From contig ONIH01000005.1 of NCBI GenBank assembly GCA_900317825.1, forward strand, positions 1 through 64,000: DNA of 64,000 nucleotides, in the 5' to 3' direction. Shown piece by piece: positions 32,665 through 41,979 of the stretch. This stretch comes from an uncultured Lachnospiraceae bacterium (lineage in GTDB: Bacteria > Bacillota > Clostridia > Lachnospirales > Lachnospiraceae). Made by a program: the position numbers and the translations under genes. Position 1 is the stretch's first letter. Every line of letters begins with the position of its first letter. Below the pieces are notes generated by a model. The model saw only the letters and a list, made by a program, of their open reading frames with translations, ran no database searches and had not been told where the DNA came from.

Positions 32665-33846
32665 TCAGCCTGCGTAATGAAGGGCTTCGATCGGATCTTT
32701 GCGGGCAGCTTTTCTGGCCGGATAGAGACCGAACAGGAGGCCGATCCCTATGGAGAAGACTGACGCAATGACGCAGACTCTCGCATCGAGCCAGAAGGTG
32801 TAGTCAGTAAAGGCGTTTATCGCCGCTATGATAATGGCGCTTATCACAAGACCTATGACTGCTCCTATAAGGCAGATGACTAACGATTCTATCAGGAACT
32901 GAAGCATAATGCTTCCTTCAGTGGCTCCAATAGCTTTTCTGATACCGATTTCCTTAGTTCTCTCTGTGACTGATACGAGCATGATATTCATAATGCCGAT
33001 ACCGCCTACCAGGAGAGATATGGCAGCTATACCCCCGAGCATCAGGGCCATCACATCGGTCACCTTATTCAGGGTATCTGCGATGACTTTCATATTTATC
33101 ACAGAAAAGGCATCCGAATCATTTGAAAATCTGGCGAGCAGGTACTCATTTATCTCCTGCTGCGCCTTGTCCGATACACTGTCGCTCTTCGGCGCTGCTA
33201 CGAAGCTCGTGACTTCCCTGACTGTCGTAGAAAGTCTCTCGAGAGAGGTAAATGGCACGTAGGCTTCGTATGAAGAGCCCGACATAATGGTCGTATCAGA
33301 CTGTTTTACGACTCCGATGACGGTGTAGGGGATCCCGTTCAGGCTGATCGTCTGTCCTATCGCCTGCGAGGTGTTATAGCAGCCGAGGATGTCTCGCGCT
33401 GTATCTGCATTTATCACGGCTACGTTCGAATGATTTGTCACATCTGCTGAACGAATAAATCTCCCGGACGCCAGCTCTACTCCGTTTATCGACTGATAAG
33501 AAGCTGTCGTCCCGGTAAGCTTCATGGTCTCAGTATCGGAACCGTTTCTTACATTTGCGGTAGAAGTGGCCGACGGAGCTGCAGCCTTTACGTCGTCCAA
33601 AGCTGTGATATCGTCCATTTCAGAAAGAGTCAGCGGCTTGTCCTTATCGTCAGTGATCGTGACTGTGATCGAATTCGTGCTGATCGATGAGATCGTATCA
33701 GTGATCGTCGAGGTAGCACTGGTCGTTATCGATACGAGAACTACTAAGGCTATGACTCCTATGATGATACCAAGCATAGTAAGAAATGACCGGAGTTTAT
33801 TTGAAGTGACTGACGCAAAAGCCATTTTTACTGAAGATCCAAACAT
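32665..33846 (-). CDS. MacB-like ABC transporter permease
   Basis: 393-residue four-helix permease of the MacB/FtsX family. N-terminal AFASVTSNKLRSFLTMLGIIIGV with the first helix, a large extracellular domain (residues about 45-265), then GGIGIMNIMLVSVTERTKEIGIRKAIGATEGSIMLQFLIES, the family signature with two helices, and a last helix before the C-terminal PARKAARKDPIEALHYAG. Works with the preceding ATPase and HlyD-like adaptor, with all three genes overlapping or touching. Substrate unknown (macrolide, peptide or lipid export in relatives). Confidence 0.94.
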   Translation of the reverse strand: MFGSSVKMAFASVTSNKLRSFLTMLGIIIGVIALVVLVSITTSATSTITDTISSISTNSITVTITDDKDKPLTLSEMDDITALDDVKAAAPSATSTANVRNGSDTETMKLTGTTASYQSINGVELASGRFIRSADVTNHSNVAVINADTARDILGCYNTSQAIGQTISLNGIPYTVIGVVKQSDTTIMSGSSYEAYVPFTSLERLSTTVREVTSFVAAPKSDSVSDKAQQEINEYLLARFSNDSDAFSVINMKVIADTLNKVTDVMALMLGGIAAISLLVGGIGIMNIMLVSVTERTKEIGIRKAIGATEGSIMLQFLIESLVICLIGAVIGLVISAIIIAAINAFTDYTFWLDARVCVIASVFSIGIGLLFGLYPARKAARKDPIEALHYAG

Positions 33847-34556
33847 CAGACCACCTCCTCTATCTCAGACTGATCCTTAGCCTCTGTCACATGGCCGTCG
33901 AGGATCTTTATCGAGCGGGACGCCTCTTTTGCGACCTTCGCATCGTGCGTTATCAGAAGTATCGTGTTGCCCTCCTCGTTTAATCTGTGAAAGAGGTCAA
34001 GGAGCATTCCGCCCGTCTTCTGGTCGAGATTTCCCGTTGGCTCGTCAGCTAAAAAAAGTGACGGGTGCGTGGCTAAAGCTCTGGCTATCGCCACTCTCTG
34101 CTGCTGACCCCCGGAAAGTTCAGTCGGCTTGTGGTCACGTCTATCCCAGAGTCCTATCTGGTTTAGAGCCTCTTCTACCTGCTCTTTTCTCTTCGATACC
34201 GGAAGTCCCTGGTATATGAGCGGAAGCTCGACATTTTCATAGGCTGTCAGCTTCGGCAGCAGGTTAAAATCCTGGAATATAAAGCCTATCTTTTTATTTC
34301 TTATCCTTGCGAGGTCATTTTTTGAATAATCCGCTATCTCCTGTCCATCGAGAAAATACTTGCCGGAGGTCGCTGTATCCAGACATCCGATGATATTCAT
34401 AAGCGTCGACTTTCCGGAACCTGAAGGACCGATGACGCTTACGAACTCGCCCTTATCGACGTACATGTCTGCGTGGTCCAGGGCCCGGACGACACTGTCT
34501 CCTATTTTATAAATCTTTGAAACATCGGACAGGAGGATCATTTTTTTATCATCCAT
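33846..34556 (-). CDS. ABC transporter ATP-binding protein (MacB/LolD type)
   Basis: 236-residue ATPase subunit. Walker [10 protein letters not shown] (43-51), Q-loop GFIFQDFNLLP, signature LSGGQQQRVAIARAL near 145, Walker [13 protein letters not shown] and switch LITHDAKVAKEA. The N-terminus ILLSDVSKIYKIGDSVVRAL and the spacing are those of the MacB/LolD subfamily. It starts in the TAATG junction after the adaptor gene and ends in TGATG at the permease start. Confidence 0.96.
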   Translation of the reverse strand: MDDKKMILLSDVSKIYKIGDSVVRALDHADMYVDKGEFVSVIGPSGSGKSTLMNIIGCLDTATSGKYFLDGQEIADYSKNDLARIRNKKIGFIFQDFNLLPKLTAYENVELPLIYQGLPVSKRKEQVEEALNQIGLWDRRDHKPTELSGGQQQRVAIARALATHPSLFLADEPTGNLDQKTGGMLLDLFHRLNEEGNTILLITHDAKVAKEASRSIKILDGHVTEAKDQSEIEEVV

Positions 34557-36214
34557 TAGTTGCCTCCGTTTCCTCCCGGACCACCGTTTCCGCCTGATGG
34601 AAGTGTGCCGCCACCATTATCTCCTGAAGGTCCGCCTCCGTTTCCGCCGCCATTCTGCTGGCGCATATTTGCTCCCATATTCTGCATGTCATTCTGCGAG
34701 CTGGTAAGCTCCTGTCCAGACAGGTCTTTGTAGTAGACAGTCTGTCCTTCTGAAAGTCCGTTGGTGATCTCCACATTCGTATCATCGGAAAGTCCGGTAG
34801 TTACAGTAGTCTTTCCACCGAGAGTACCATTGTCATTTGTCGTGTAGACATAAGAAGTACCGTTTTCTTCCTGAACCGCGGAAAGCGGGATGGTCAGCAC
34901 ATTGTCTGCAGAATCCACATCTATGACTGCCGTAGCGTTCATGCCTACCAGCATATCGTCTGACTTGTCGATCTGACAGGTGACAGTGTACTTCGTGGAG
35001 CCGCCACTGTTTGAACCGATATGAGAAACCTTTGTGATCTCACCTGTGAATTCCTGATCCTCCAGCGCATCGAGAGTCACTGTAACTGACTGTCCTTCCT
35101 CTACATTCAGGATGTCAAGCTCATCTACCGACAGGTCGATGTCCATCTCGTCTCCAGTGGCTACAGTAAATGCAGAAGTGTATGTCACGTCTGAGACTGT
35201 AGATGAAGATGTGTCTGTCGAACCAGAAGTGGCTCCGGATAATGCTGAGCTCTGCTGATTCATATACTGCTCAAGCGCTGCGCTGTTCTGAGATGCAGAA
35301 CTATCTGATGATGAACTCTTCGATGAAGAAGACCCTGATGAATATGATGAGCTGGTGTTTCTCTTCTTCTGCTGCTCCTGTATCATTTTCTCTAACTCTT
35401 CCTGAGATATCTGACTAGAGGAATTTTTATTTGTACTGCTGTCATTTTTCTTATTATCTGATGAAGTGCTCTTCTCAGTATCAGATGACTCTGAGGTGCT
35501 TCCGTCAGAAGAAGCTATAGTACCGTCGGATGAAGCTGTGACAGGTACTTTTTCTGAAAGCTGGACTGCAGTGGTTCTGGTCTGCTTCGTGCTCATGCCG
35601 GTGATACCGCTTAAAGCTGAAGTTATCGAAGATGACTGATCTGTCGAAGACTGGGTGGTCGTAGAAGAAGAGTCAGAATCCGCTACATTAACCGACTGGA
35701 CAGTTCCGGAGACTGTGGAAGTGATCTTTCCTGACTTCTCTATTTTCTTAAGCTGAGTCAGGGCTTTATTTAAGTCCTTTTTCTGGGCGTTCAGCATTTG
35801 GCGCTGAGAATTGTACTTTGAACTGCTCTTTTTCTTTATGCTCTTAAGCGTCGAATTGATAGAAGAGATCGAGCTTCTGACTGAATAGATCTGCTCCTTT
35901 ACAGAAGTCTGATCAACCTTTGCCAGGGCATCGCCCTTTTTTACCTCATCGCCTTCTTCGACTAAGACTTTCTTTATCGTCAGACCTGACGGGATCTTCA
36001 CATCGGCCGAATCTGCCTCTGCGAGTGTGCCGCTGGCGGTGATCGTATTCTTTATGGTGCCTGTCGTCACCTTTACGCTCTTTATCGCTGAGGAGGTGTC
36101 CGTCTTCTTTTTCCTTCGTGAATTAGCAGACGCGCCTGCGATCAGTGCCACCACGACAGCTGCTATGACTATAATGGCTATCCATTTCTTCTTTCCGTGC
36201 TTCTTTTTTTCCAT
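34556..36214 (-). CDS. HlyD/MacA-like efflux adaptor with long Ser-rich insertion
   Basis: 552-residue membrane-anchored adaptor for the MacB-like transporter. After a basic N-terminus comes one membrane helix (WIAIIVIAAVVVALIAGASA). The lipoyl half-domain (GTIKNTITASGTLAEADS; VEEGDEVKKGDALAKVD) leads into a coiled coil (SSISSINSTLKSIKKKSS). Residues about 180-335, between the hairpin and the second lipoyl half, are an unusual Ser/Thr/Asn/Lys-rich low-complexity insertion. The beta-barrel and membrane-proximal domains follow, and the tail after 510 is almost all Gly, Asn and Pro. MacA of Gram-negatives is about 370. Start preceded by GGAGG. Confidence 0.9.
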   Translation of the reverse strand: MEKKKHGKKKWIAIIVIAAVVVALIAGASANSRRKKKTDTSSAIKSVKVTTGTIKNTITASGTLAEADSADVKIPSGLTIKKVLVEEGDEVKKGDALAKVDQTSVKEQIYSVRSSISSINSTLKSIKKKSSSKYNSQRQMLNAQKKDLNKALTQLKKIEKSGKITSTVSGTVQSVNVADSDSSSTTTQSSTDQSSSITSALSGITGMSTKQTRTTAVQLSEKVPVTASSDGTIASSDGSTSESSDTEKSTSSDNKKNDSSTNKNSSSQISQEELEKMIQEQQKKRNTSSSYSSGSSSSKSSSSDSSASQNSAALEQYMNQQSSALSGATSGSTDTSSSTVSDVTYTSAFTVATGDEMDIDLSVDELDILNVEEGQSVTVTLDALEDQEFTGEITKVSHIGSNSGGSTKYTVTCQIDKSDDMLVGMNATAVIDVDSADNVLTIPLSAVQEENGTSYVYTTNDNGTLGGKTTVTTGLSDDTNVEITNGLSEGQTVYYKDLSGQELTSSQNDMQNMGANMRQQNGGGNGGGPSGDNGGGTLPSGGNGGPGGNGGN

Positions 36215-36325
36215 CCGGATACCTCCATAATTTATGTAAAAAACTATTTATAGAATATTGGATGGCTGTGAAAAAAATGTGATGAATATCAAAACATTGT
36301 GTACAATTCTTTATATGATTCTTTA

Positions 36326-36353
36326 TATGAAAATACCGGGCATGACGCCCGGT
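36326..36353 (-). terminator. Terminator after the DUF6465 gene
   Basis: ACCGGGC-5 nt-GCCCGGT followed by ATTTTCATAT on the minus strand, 36 nt after the stop. Confidence 0.7.
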
Positions 36354-36388
36354 GTGTAGACATATATACCTGTAATAGCTGTTAAAGC

Positions 36389-36904
36389 TCAGAAATCAAT
36401 GCTGCCGAAATTATCATCGGCTACGAAGTAAGCCTTTCTCTCTTCCGGCTTTACATAAACACGGAGATCCTTGAAAGCCTTCTTTGACTTCTTTGAGTAA
36501 GCCTTCTTTGCTGACTTCAGGATGTCTGCGAGATCATAATCGTTTCCAGCGAACTGGATGATGACCTTCGGATCCTGAGCCTTTGCTTCGGCTGCTTCCT
36601 TAGCTGCTGCAGTTGCTTTTCTGACAGCTGCTGAAGCCTTCTTTGTGGTAGCCCTGGCTGCTGCAGTAGCCTTTGTAGCTGCTGTAGACTTTCTGGTAGT
36701 CTTCTTTGCTGTAGTGGTCTTCTTCTCCTCCTCTGCCTTTGCTTTTGTCTCTGCTGCTGCTTTTACTGTAGCCATTTTTACCTTCTCTGTCTCCTTTTTT
36801 ACTTCTTCTGCAACTTTCTTAGTGTCTTCTTTTCCGGCATTTAAAATGTCACGGACGGTAGCAGAAAGATCTACATCTGCTGATTTCTTTGTCTTTAACG
36901 CCAT
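36389..36904 (-). CDS. DUF6465-type basic protein with histone H1-like Lys/Ala-rich domain
   Basis: 171 residues. Residues 1-50 are mixed charge (VRDILNAGKEDTKKVAEEVK), and 50-110 are Lys/Ala/Thr-rich with recurring TKA, KKT and AAKA units as in histone H1 tails and bacterial AlgP/Hc1-like proteins. The C-terminal 60 residues form a folded-looking domain (VIIQFAGNDYDLADILKSAKKAY ... LRVYVKPEERKAYFVAD) that I associate with DUF6465. No membrane segment. A role in nucleoid or RNA binding is plausible from composition, not shown. Own promoter and terminator, so it is expressed alone. Confidence 0.75.
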   Translation of the reverse strand: MALKTKKSADVDLSATVRDILNAGKEDTKKVAEEVKKETEKVKMATVKAAAETKAKAEEEKKTTTAKKTTRKSTAATKATAAARATTKKASAAVRKATAAAKEAAEAKAQDPKVIIQFAGNDYDLADILKSAKKAYSKKSKKAFKDLRVYVKPEERKAYFVADDNFGSIDF

Positions 36905-36954
36905 CAGTGATCCTCTTTTCTGGACTTTACGTAAAATTTATATTTACATTGAAG

Positions 36955-36983
36955 ATTATAATACTGTTCATTAGAAAATCCAA
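36955..36983 (-). promoter_or_regulatory. Promoter of the DUF6465 gene
   Basis: TTGGAT-17-TATAAT with start near 36948 and a leader of about 44 nt. Confidence 0.6.
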
Positions 36984-37057
36984 TACTTTATTTGACTAAA
37001 TTTTACAAAAATAGCTTAACTTTTTTGTACATTTTTGCCAAAGCGTCATCTCAGGTT

Positions 37058-38050
37058 TCAGAAGCTGATATTTTCAGACAGAGTTTCAAAGAAACTGTCG
37101 GTCGTTATTTTTTCATCGAGACTCTTCGTGACAGAGTTCCATTCGTTCCGGTCGATGCTCGAATAGTCCTTTTTATTCTGGGTATTTATGATGCCGTCAA
37201 GGACCTTCTGCTTTCTCGATTCTATTATCTTCTGGCGGTTCTCGTCAGACTTTTTCTCATCGTACTTGGACACGCAGTAAATGATGTAGATAGAGTTTCC
37301 GCTCTTTACCGGAACAGAATACTCGCCGTCCTCTAAGTCAAAGGCTGCATTTACGACTTCTTCCGGCCAGCTGTTCTTATCGATAGTGACTGAGGTCTTT
37401 TTATCTGTCGAGTACTTTTTCGCTACGACCTGGATGTCATTTCCAGCGTCCAGTTCGTCCTCAGCCTTATCTGCCTTGCTCTCTGACCCCGAAGCAAAAG
37501 TAATGACTATCGCATCCATTACCCTGGCTTCATCATCCGATACCTCGTCGTCGGCCTTTGATACGATCGACTTGTAGACCTTTGAAGCTATAGCCTCCTT
37601 TTCGTACATGTGCCTGATATCGTTCTCATTTACATCGAGGCCTGACTTGTCAGCGGCACTCAGCGTATCCATGTATCTGGATGCTGCTTTCTCTACGAGG
37701 TCCTTTTCCTGTGAAGTCAGGGTGATATCATGCTCGTCAGCATAGACATTCAGCGCGTATACCATCGAAAGTCTGTGTAGGCAGGCCTTGTCGATATTCT
37801 CCTCCAGGCGGTCTGTATTCAGGTCAGCGCCCCAGAGGTCTATATCCCCGGCTGTCCCGTATATATTATGGTAATTCGCGAGGTAGACAGCTGCCGTTTT
37901 CTTTGAACAGGAAAGTGAACCGATCCTGAATACGGTATTTACCGATGGCATCACCTGGAAAAATACCTGCTTTCCGTCAACGGTGCATCCCGAAAGAACG
38001 GTCGCTGAAATACAGGTGGCAAGGGCTGCCGTAATGATCTGCTTTCTCAT
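37058..38050 (-). CDS. Lipoprotein of the SurA/PrsA foldase type
   Basis: 330 residues. Signal peptide with lipobox LSGC (lipidated Cys22). Residues 60-160 resemble the helical SurA_N-like chaperone part (DIDLWGADLNTDRLEENIDKAC is followed by YMDTLSAADKS). Residues 165-275 correspond to a parvulin-type PPIase domain (MDAIVITFASGSESKADKAEDELDAG ... VVAKKYSTDK ... VNAAFDLEDGEYSVPVKSGNSIYIIY), although key catalytic residues look poorly kept. It is last in the addB-addA-small protein chain, 1 nt after the previous stop. It probably folds exported proteins outside the membrane. Confidence 0.82.
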   Translation of the reverse strand: MRKQIITAALATCISATVLSGCTVDGKQVFFQVMPSVNTVFRIGSLSCSKKTAAVYLANYHNIYGTAGDIDLWGADLNTDRLEENIDKACLHRLSMVYALNVYADEHDITLTSQEKDLVEKAASRYMDTLSAADKSGLDVNENDIRHMYEKEAIASKVYKSIVSKADDEVSDDEARVMDAIVITFASGSESKADKAEDELDAGNDIQVVAKKYSTDKKTSVTIDKNSWPEEVVNAAFDLEDGEYSVPVKSGNSIYIIYCVSKYDEKKSDENRQKIIESRKQKVLDGIINTQNKKDYSSIDRNEWNSVTKSLDEKITTDSFFETLSENISF

Positions 38051-38051
38051 C

Positions 38052-38309
38052 TCAGCCCTCCACTATCAGGTATCTGCCGTCGCCTATATCGAAGACTTCG
38101 GCGCTCTCGAGGATCTCGTCATCGTCCATTCCCTCACAGTCGAGGTTATCCTTCATGTAGGAAAGAGTATCCTTCTTCGAATCCTGGATCACCGCGCAGC
38201 AGTCATCAAGGAACTCGTCTGCCTCCTCGAGTGTCTCAGCTACCGGCTCGTCAAAGAGCTTCTCCTGATTATCTAAAAAAGCCTGAAGTGCTTCTTCATC
38301 GTAAGTCAT
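38052..38309 (-). CDS. Small acidic conserved protein downstream of addA
   Basis: 85 residues, very acidic (DEEAL, EEADEFLDDC, DDDEILESAEVF) with the C-terminal signature VFDIGDGRYLIVEG. Similar short proteins next to addA in Lachnospiraceae are, as I recall, sometimes labelled glyoxalase, but nothing in this length supports that enzyme. No signal or membrane segment. Thirteen nt after addA with AAGGATAGG upstream. Function unknown. Confidence 0.75.
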   Translation of the reverse strand: MTYDEEALQAFLDNQEKLFDEPVAETLEEADEFLDDCCAVIQDSKKDTLSYMKDNLDCEGMDDDEILESAEVFDIGDGRYLIVEG

Positions 38310-38322
38310 AAATCCTATCCTT

Positions 38323-41300
38323 TCATATCATTGGAACTGTGACCGTCTTCCCCAGTGCAAAAGAGTACAGATACATCTCGCTCACCGGAAGGTCCATGCC
38401 TCTTCCGAGCGCCAGTTCATAGAGCTGGAGCTGCTTCGTGTACTTGTCCCTCAGTTCTTCTTCTGATTTGACGAAGTCGGTCTTATAGTCTATCAGAACT
38501 ATTTTACCATTTTCTACAAAAAATGCATCAATAATTCCCTGAACTATGACCTGATCTGCAAAAGGCTCATCAGAAGGCTCTCCCGACAGGTCACCGAAGA
38601 ACAGCTCCGGCGAATCTCCGGTCACAAAAGCCTGCTCCCGGTAAAGCTCTCCGTTCAGATACGCCTGCTGCATCCTCTCCGCAAGAGGTGATGATAAAAA
38701 TACTGCGAGCTTCTTTCTGTCGAGCATTCCTTCCTGTTCCGGTCTTAGGAATCCCTTTTCAAGCTCCACTTCTATCTGTTCATCGAGCGAATCGGCAAGT
38801 GGTTTCTTTGAAAAATCGAGCTTCTCTAAGAATCTGTGCATTGCCGTCCCCTTCTCAGCTCCGGATGCTTCTTTGGCCTTTTTCTCCTTCTTTAAAAAAT
38901 CCGGGATAGTCGGCTTTGTAAAGACTTTTTTCTCAGGCTTGTACAGGTCCTCTGCCTCGTCTCTTATCTCATCATCAAGCGCAGAATTCTTTATCTCGGA
39001 AACCGAATACTTCTGCTTCGGTATGACCTCCTTTTCATGTGCATAAGGGTGAGTGAAGGCCTCATAGAGCTCATAGGCTTTTTTTCTGATGTCCTCTCTG
39101 TCCTCTGCCATAAGCTCATCTCTTATCTCCTTTCGCTTCGTCTCTATCAGGACTTCATTCTCAGCAAAGTCCTCGGCAGCCGGAGTCTGTATCTGATATC
39201 CGTTCTTTACGAGAGGCGGGATGATCAGTTTGTAAAAGCATGACGCTCCCTTCAGGTCAGTATAAGTCATCTGATCCGACGACAGCTTCTGCCCCTTTTC
39301 GATAAGGGAATCCCTGTCCTTTGCCGTAAGCGAACCCACGAGATAGAGCTTCTCCTTAGCCCTCGTAAGCGCCACATAGAGGACACGGAGATTTTCTCCG
39401 AGATCACTGTCTGCCTTAAGAGACCTGAGCATCTGGAAATGCACTGTATCGTTTTTCGTGTGCCGCTTCAGGTCTGTATAAGGCATCGAGATATCGCTGT
39501 CTTTTACAGTCTCTACCTGGTCTGTATCGTTCGGGAATCTGTTCCCGAGTCCTAAGGCAAAGACTACAGGGAATTCAAGTCCTTTGCTCTTATGGATCGT
39601 CATGATCTGAACAGCGTCCCCGCCGTTTCCGGCATCAGCTTCACCCTCGTCAGCGTTGTACTTCTCGAGTCTTTCGATATAAGCGATAAATGCGGAGATT
39701 CCAGAAAAGCTCGTCTTAGAAAAGCCCACAGCCTTATCGTAGAGCTTCAGCAGGTTCTGTCTCCTGCGCTCTCCACCAGGCAGGCAGCTGACCAGAAGAT
39801 CATAGCCTGTATCGGAATACAGCTCCGCCAGCAGCTCATACACCGGAGTGTCAGTTTTTTTGTGTCTCAGCTTAAAGAGCTCCTGTAAAAAATCATCAAG
39901 TCTCTTTCTCTTTTCAGGTCCGATCTCTGCCCTTTCCACGTCCAGGCTGTCATCCTCATCATCAGATGGTGCTTCAGAGAGAACCGCCACATGAAATCTA
40001 CGCTTAGGATGAGCTGCCTTTATGATGGCAAGGTCTTCTTCCGAAAGGCCGACATACATGGAGGTAAGGACCGAAGCCAGGGGTAAGTCCTGTCTCGGGT
40101 TATCTAGTAACCTTAGGTAGTTAAGAGTAGATACGACTTCCGGAGCACTGAAGTAGCCTGTATCCGCAGCATTCTCAGCCGGTATTCCATAGGCGTTAAA
40201 GACTTCCATTATCTTCGCGGCATTTACCTTTGTGCTGCGAAGGATGACAGCTATATCCTGATATCTGACAGCTCTGAGACCGCCGTTCCCGTCTGCCACC
40301 TGAAATCCCGAGTCCATCAGCTGCTTTATCTGCTGAGCTGTCCAGGTAGCCTCTAGAGACATCTTCTCATCAGCTATCTCCGTAAGCTCATCGTCATCTC
40401 GTAACAGGATCACAGTCTCAGTGGAATTATCCTGTCCGTCCGGGACGGACGGATAATAGTCGGCTCCGAATTTAAGCTCAGCGTCCTGATCGTATTCGAC
40501 ACCGCCCATCTCCGGGATCATGACCATCCGGAATATGTCATTTACCGTATCTGTGACACATTTGCGGCTTCTGAAGTTCTTATCGAGGTCTATTCTTCTG
40601 AAGTCTGCATCAGGCTTTTTCTGATACTCTGATGATTTGCGGAGGATAATTCCCGGATCCGCATTCCTGAATCCATAGATAGACTGCTTCACGTCTCCGA
40701 CCATGAAGTAGTTCTTCTGGTCACGGCTCACAGCGGAGAGGATCATCTCGTTTAGCTCATTCGTGTCCTGGTACTCGTCAACCATGACCTCCCTGTATCT
40801 CTTCCGGTAGTTTTTCGCTGCATTGGTAAGAGTTCCGTCTTCATTCATCAGAGCCTTTACCGCGAAGTGCTCTATATCCGAGAACTCAAAAGACTTCCTG
40901 TCTGTCTTCTCCTCAAGGAATTTCTGGTCAAACTCACGGGTAAGTCTTATGATCTCATGAAGAAAAGGAACCTTCGCATTTTCTTCAGCTACTATCTCAG
41001 CCAGCGGCTTCGTAAGGAACTTCTCCTGCAGCTTTTTTACGAAAAAATTCTTATACTCATCACGTCGCGCTTTCCAGCCGTCTGCTAAGACCTTCTGGTC
41101 CTCGGTCCCCTTTCTCGCCTGTGCTCTTCCGACTCCTTCGAATTTGTAAGTATCTGAAAGCGACAACATATCATCAAAGCTCTTCGCCTCAGACAGGCTT
41201 CTGAAAAAAGCCTCGTCTTTTGACAGATTCTCTACGAGCTTATCAAAAATACCGTCATCATTCTCGGCGGATGCCTCTCTTTCCAGAGCCTGAACCTTTT

Positions 41301-41979
41301 CAGTGGTCTCAGCCGAAAAGCCTTTAAGCCAGTCTACAAGCCTTGTCATCCAGGATGTCTCAAGAACTGACTTATCGTCCACTGTCTTCACACAGTCATA
41401 GAGAGACTTATAGTAGTGCTCTACCCACGGATACGCCTGTGCCCTGCCATAGAGCATCAGGATGATGTCTCCAAGAGCCACATCTGAACCCTTTGATGAG
41501 AATACATCTGAGAGGTTCAGGAAATCCTGACTGCCATTCTCGTATTCTTCACGGAGCATCTCCTCTAAGACATCTCTTTTAAGCAGCTCAGTCTCGCCGC
41601 TGTCCATAAACCTGAAATCAGGATCCAGGTCTATCTGTGAAAAATACTCTGAGACTACATTCTTACAGAAGCTGTCTATGGTCCTGATGTCTGCTGAGAA
41701 AACCCTGTCACGCATCCTTCTGATACGGTGGTCAGCAGGATTTACGGAGAGCTTTTCATTTAAGGTCTTGTATATCCTCTCCTTCATCTCCTTTGCGGCT
41801 GCCTTCGTAAAGGTGACTACCAGGAGCTCGTCTATATCCCACGGGTCTTTCTCGTCGGTCAGCTTCTCTATGATCCTCTCAACAAGCACTGCCGTCTTTC
41901 CGCTTCCTGCCGCTGCAGTCACGAGGAGCGACTGATCTTTAGAATCTATGACTGCCTGCTGCGCATCTGTCCAATTCAT
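38323..41979 (-). CDS. addA: ATP-dependent helicase/nuclease subunit A
   Basis: 1218-residue UvrD-type helicase with a C-terminal nuclease, the working subunit of AddAB, which resects double-strand ends for RecA. Walker A AAAGSGKT (22-29), TFTKAAAKEMKERI motif Ia, VDEYQDTNELN (motif II), GDVKQSIYGFRNADP (motif III), TIHKSKGLEFPVVF (motif V) and LYVALTRAKEKLYLVG (motif VI). The nuclease core is IVLIDYKTDFV near 1175. Starts within the addB stop (ATGA). Confidence 0.97.
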   Translation of the reverse strand: MNWTDAQQAVIDSKDQSLLVTAAAGSGKTAVLVERIIEKLTDEKDPWDIDELLVVTFTKAAAKEMKERIYKTLNEKLSVNPADHRIRRMRDRVFSADIRTIDSFCKNVVSEYFSQIDLDPDFRFMDSGETELLKRDVLEEMLREEYENGSQDFLNLSDVFSSKGSDVALGDIILMLYGRAQAYPWVEHYYKSLYDCVKTVDDKSVLETSWMTRLVDWLKGFSAETTEKVQALEREASAENDDGIFDKLVENLSKDEAFFRSLSEAKSFDDMLSLSDTYKFEGVGRAQARKGTEDQKVLADGWKARRDEYKNFFVKKLQEKFLTKPLAEIVAEENAKVPFLHEIIRLTREFDQKFLEEKTDRKSFEFSDIEHFAVKALMNEDGTLTNAAKNYRKRYREVMVDEYQDTNELNEMILSAVSRDQKNYFMVGDVKQSIYGFRNADPGIILRKSSEYQKKPDADFRRIDLDKNFRSRKCVTDTVNDIFRMVMIPEMGGVEYDQDAELKFGADYYPSVPDGQDNSTETVILLRDDDELTEIADEKMSLEATWTAQQIKQLMDSGFQVADGNGGLRAVRYQDIAVILRSTKVNAAKIMEVFNAYGIPAENAADTGYFSAPEVVSTLNYLRLLDNPRQDLPLASVLTSMYVGLSEEDLAIIKAAHPKRRFHVAVLSEAPSDDEDDSLDVERAEIGPEKRKRLDDFLQELFKLRHKKTDTPVYELLAELYSDTGYDLLVSCLPGGERRRQNLLKLYDKAVGFSKTSFSGISAFIAYIERLEKYNADEGEADAGNGGDAVQIMTIHKSKGLEFPVVFALGLGNRFPNDTDQVETVKDSDISMPYTDLKRHTKNDTVHFQMLRSLKADSDLGENLRVLYVALTRAKEKLYLVGSLTAKDRDSLIEKGQKLSSDQMTYTDLKGASCFYKLIIPPLVKNGYQIQTPAAEDFAENEVLIETKRKEIRDELMAEDREDIRKKAYELYEAFTHPYAHEKEVIPKQKYSVSEIKNSALDDEIRDEAEDLYKPEKKVFTKPTIPDFLKKEKKAKEASGAEKGTAMHRFLEKLDFSKKPLADSLDEQIEVELEKGFLRPEQEGMLDRKKLAVFLSSPLAERMQQAYLNGELYREQAFVTGDSPELFFGDLSGEPSDEPFADQVIVQGIIDAFFVENGKIVLIDYKTDFVKSEEELRDKYTKQLQLYELALGRGMDLPVSEMYLYSFALGKTVTVPMI

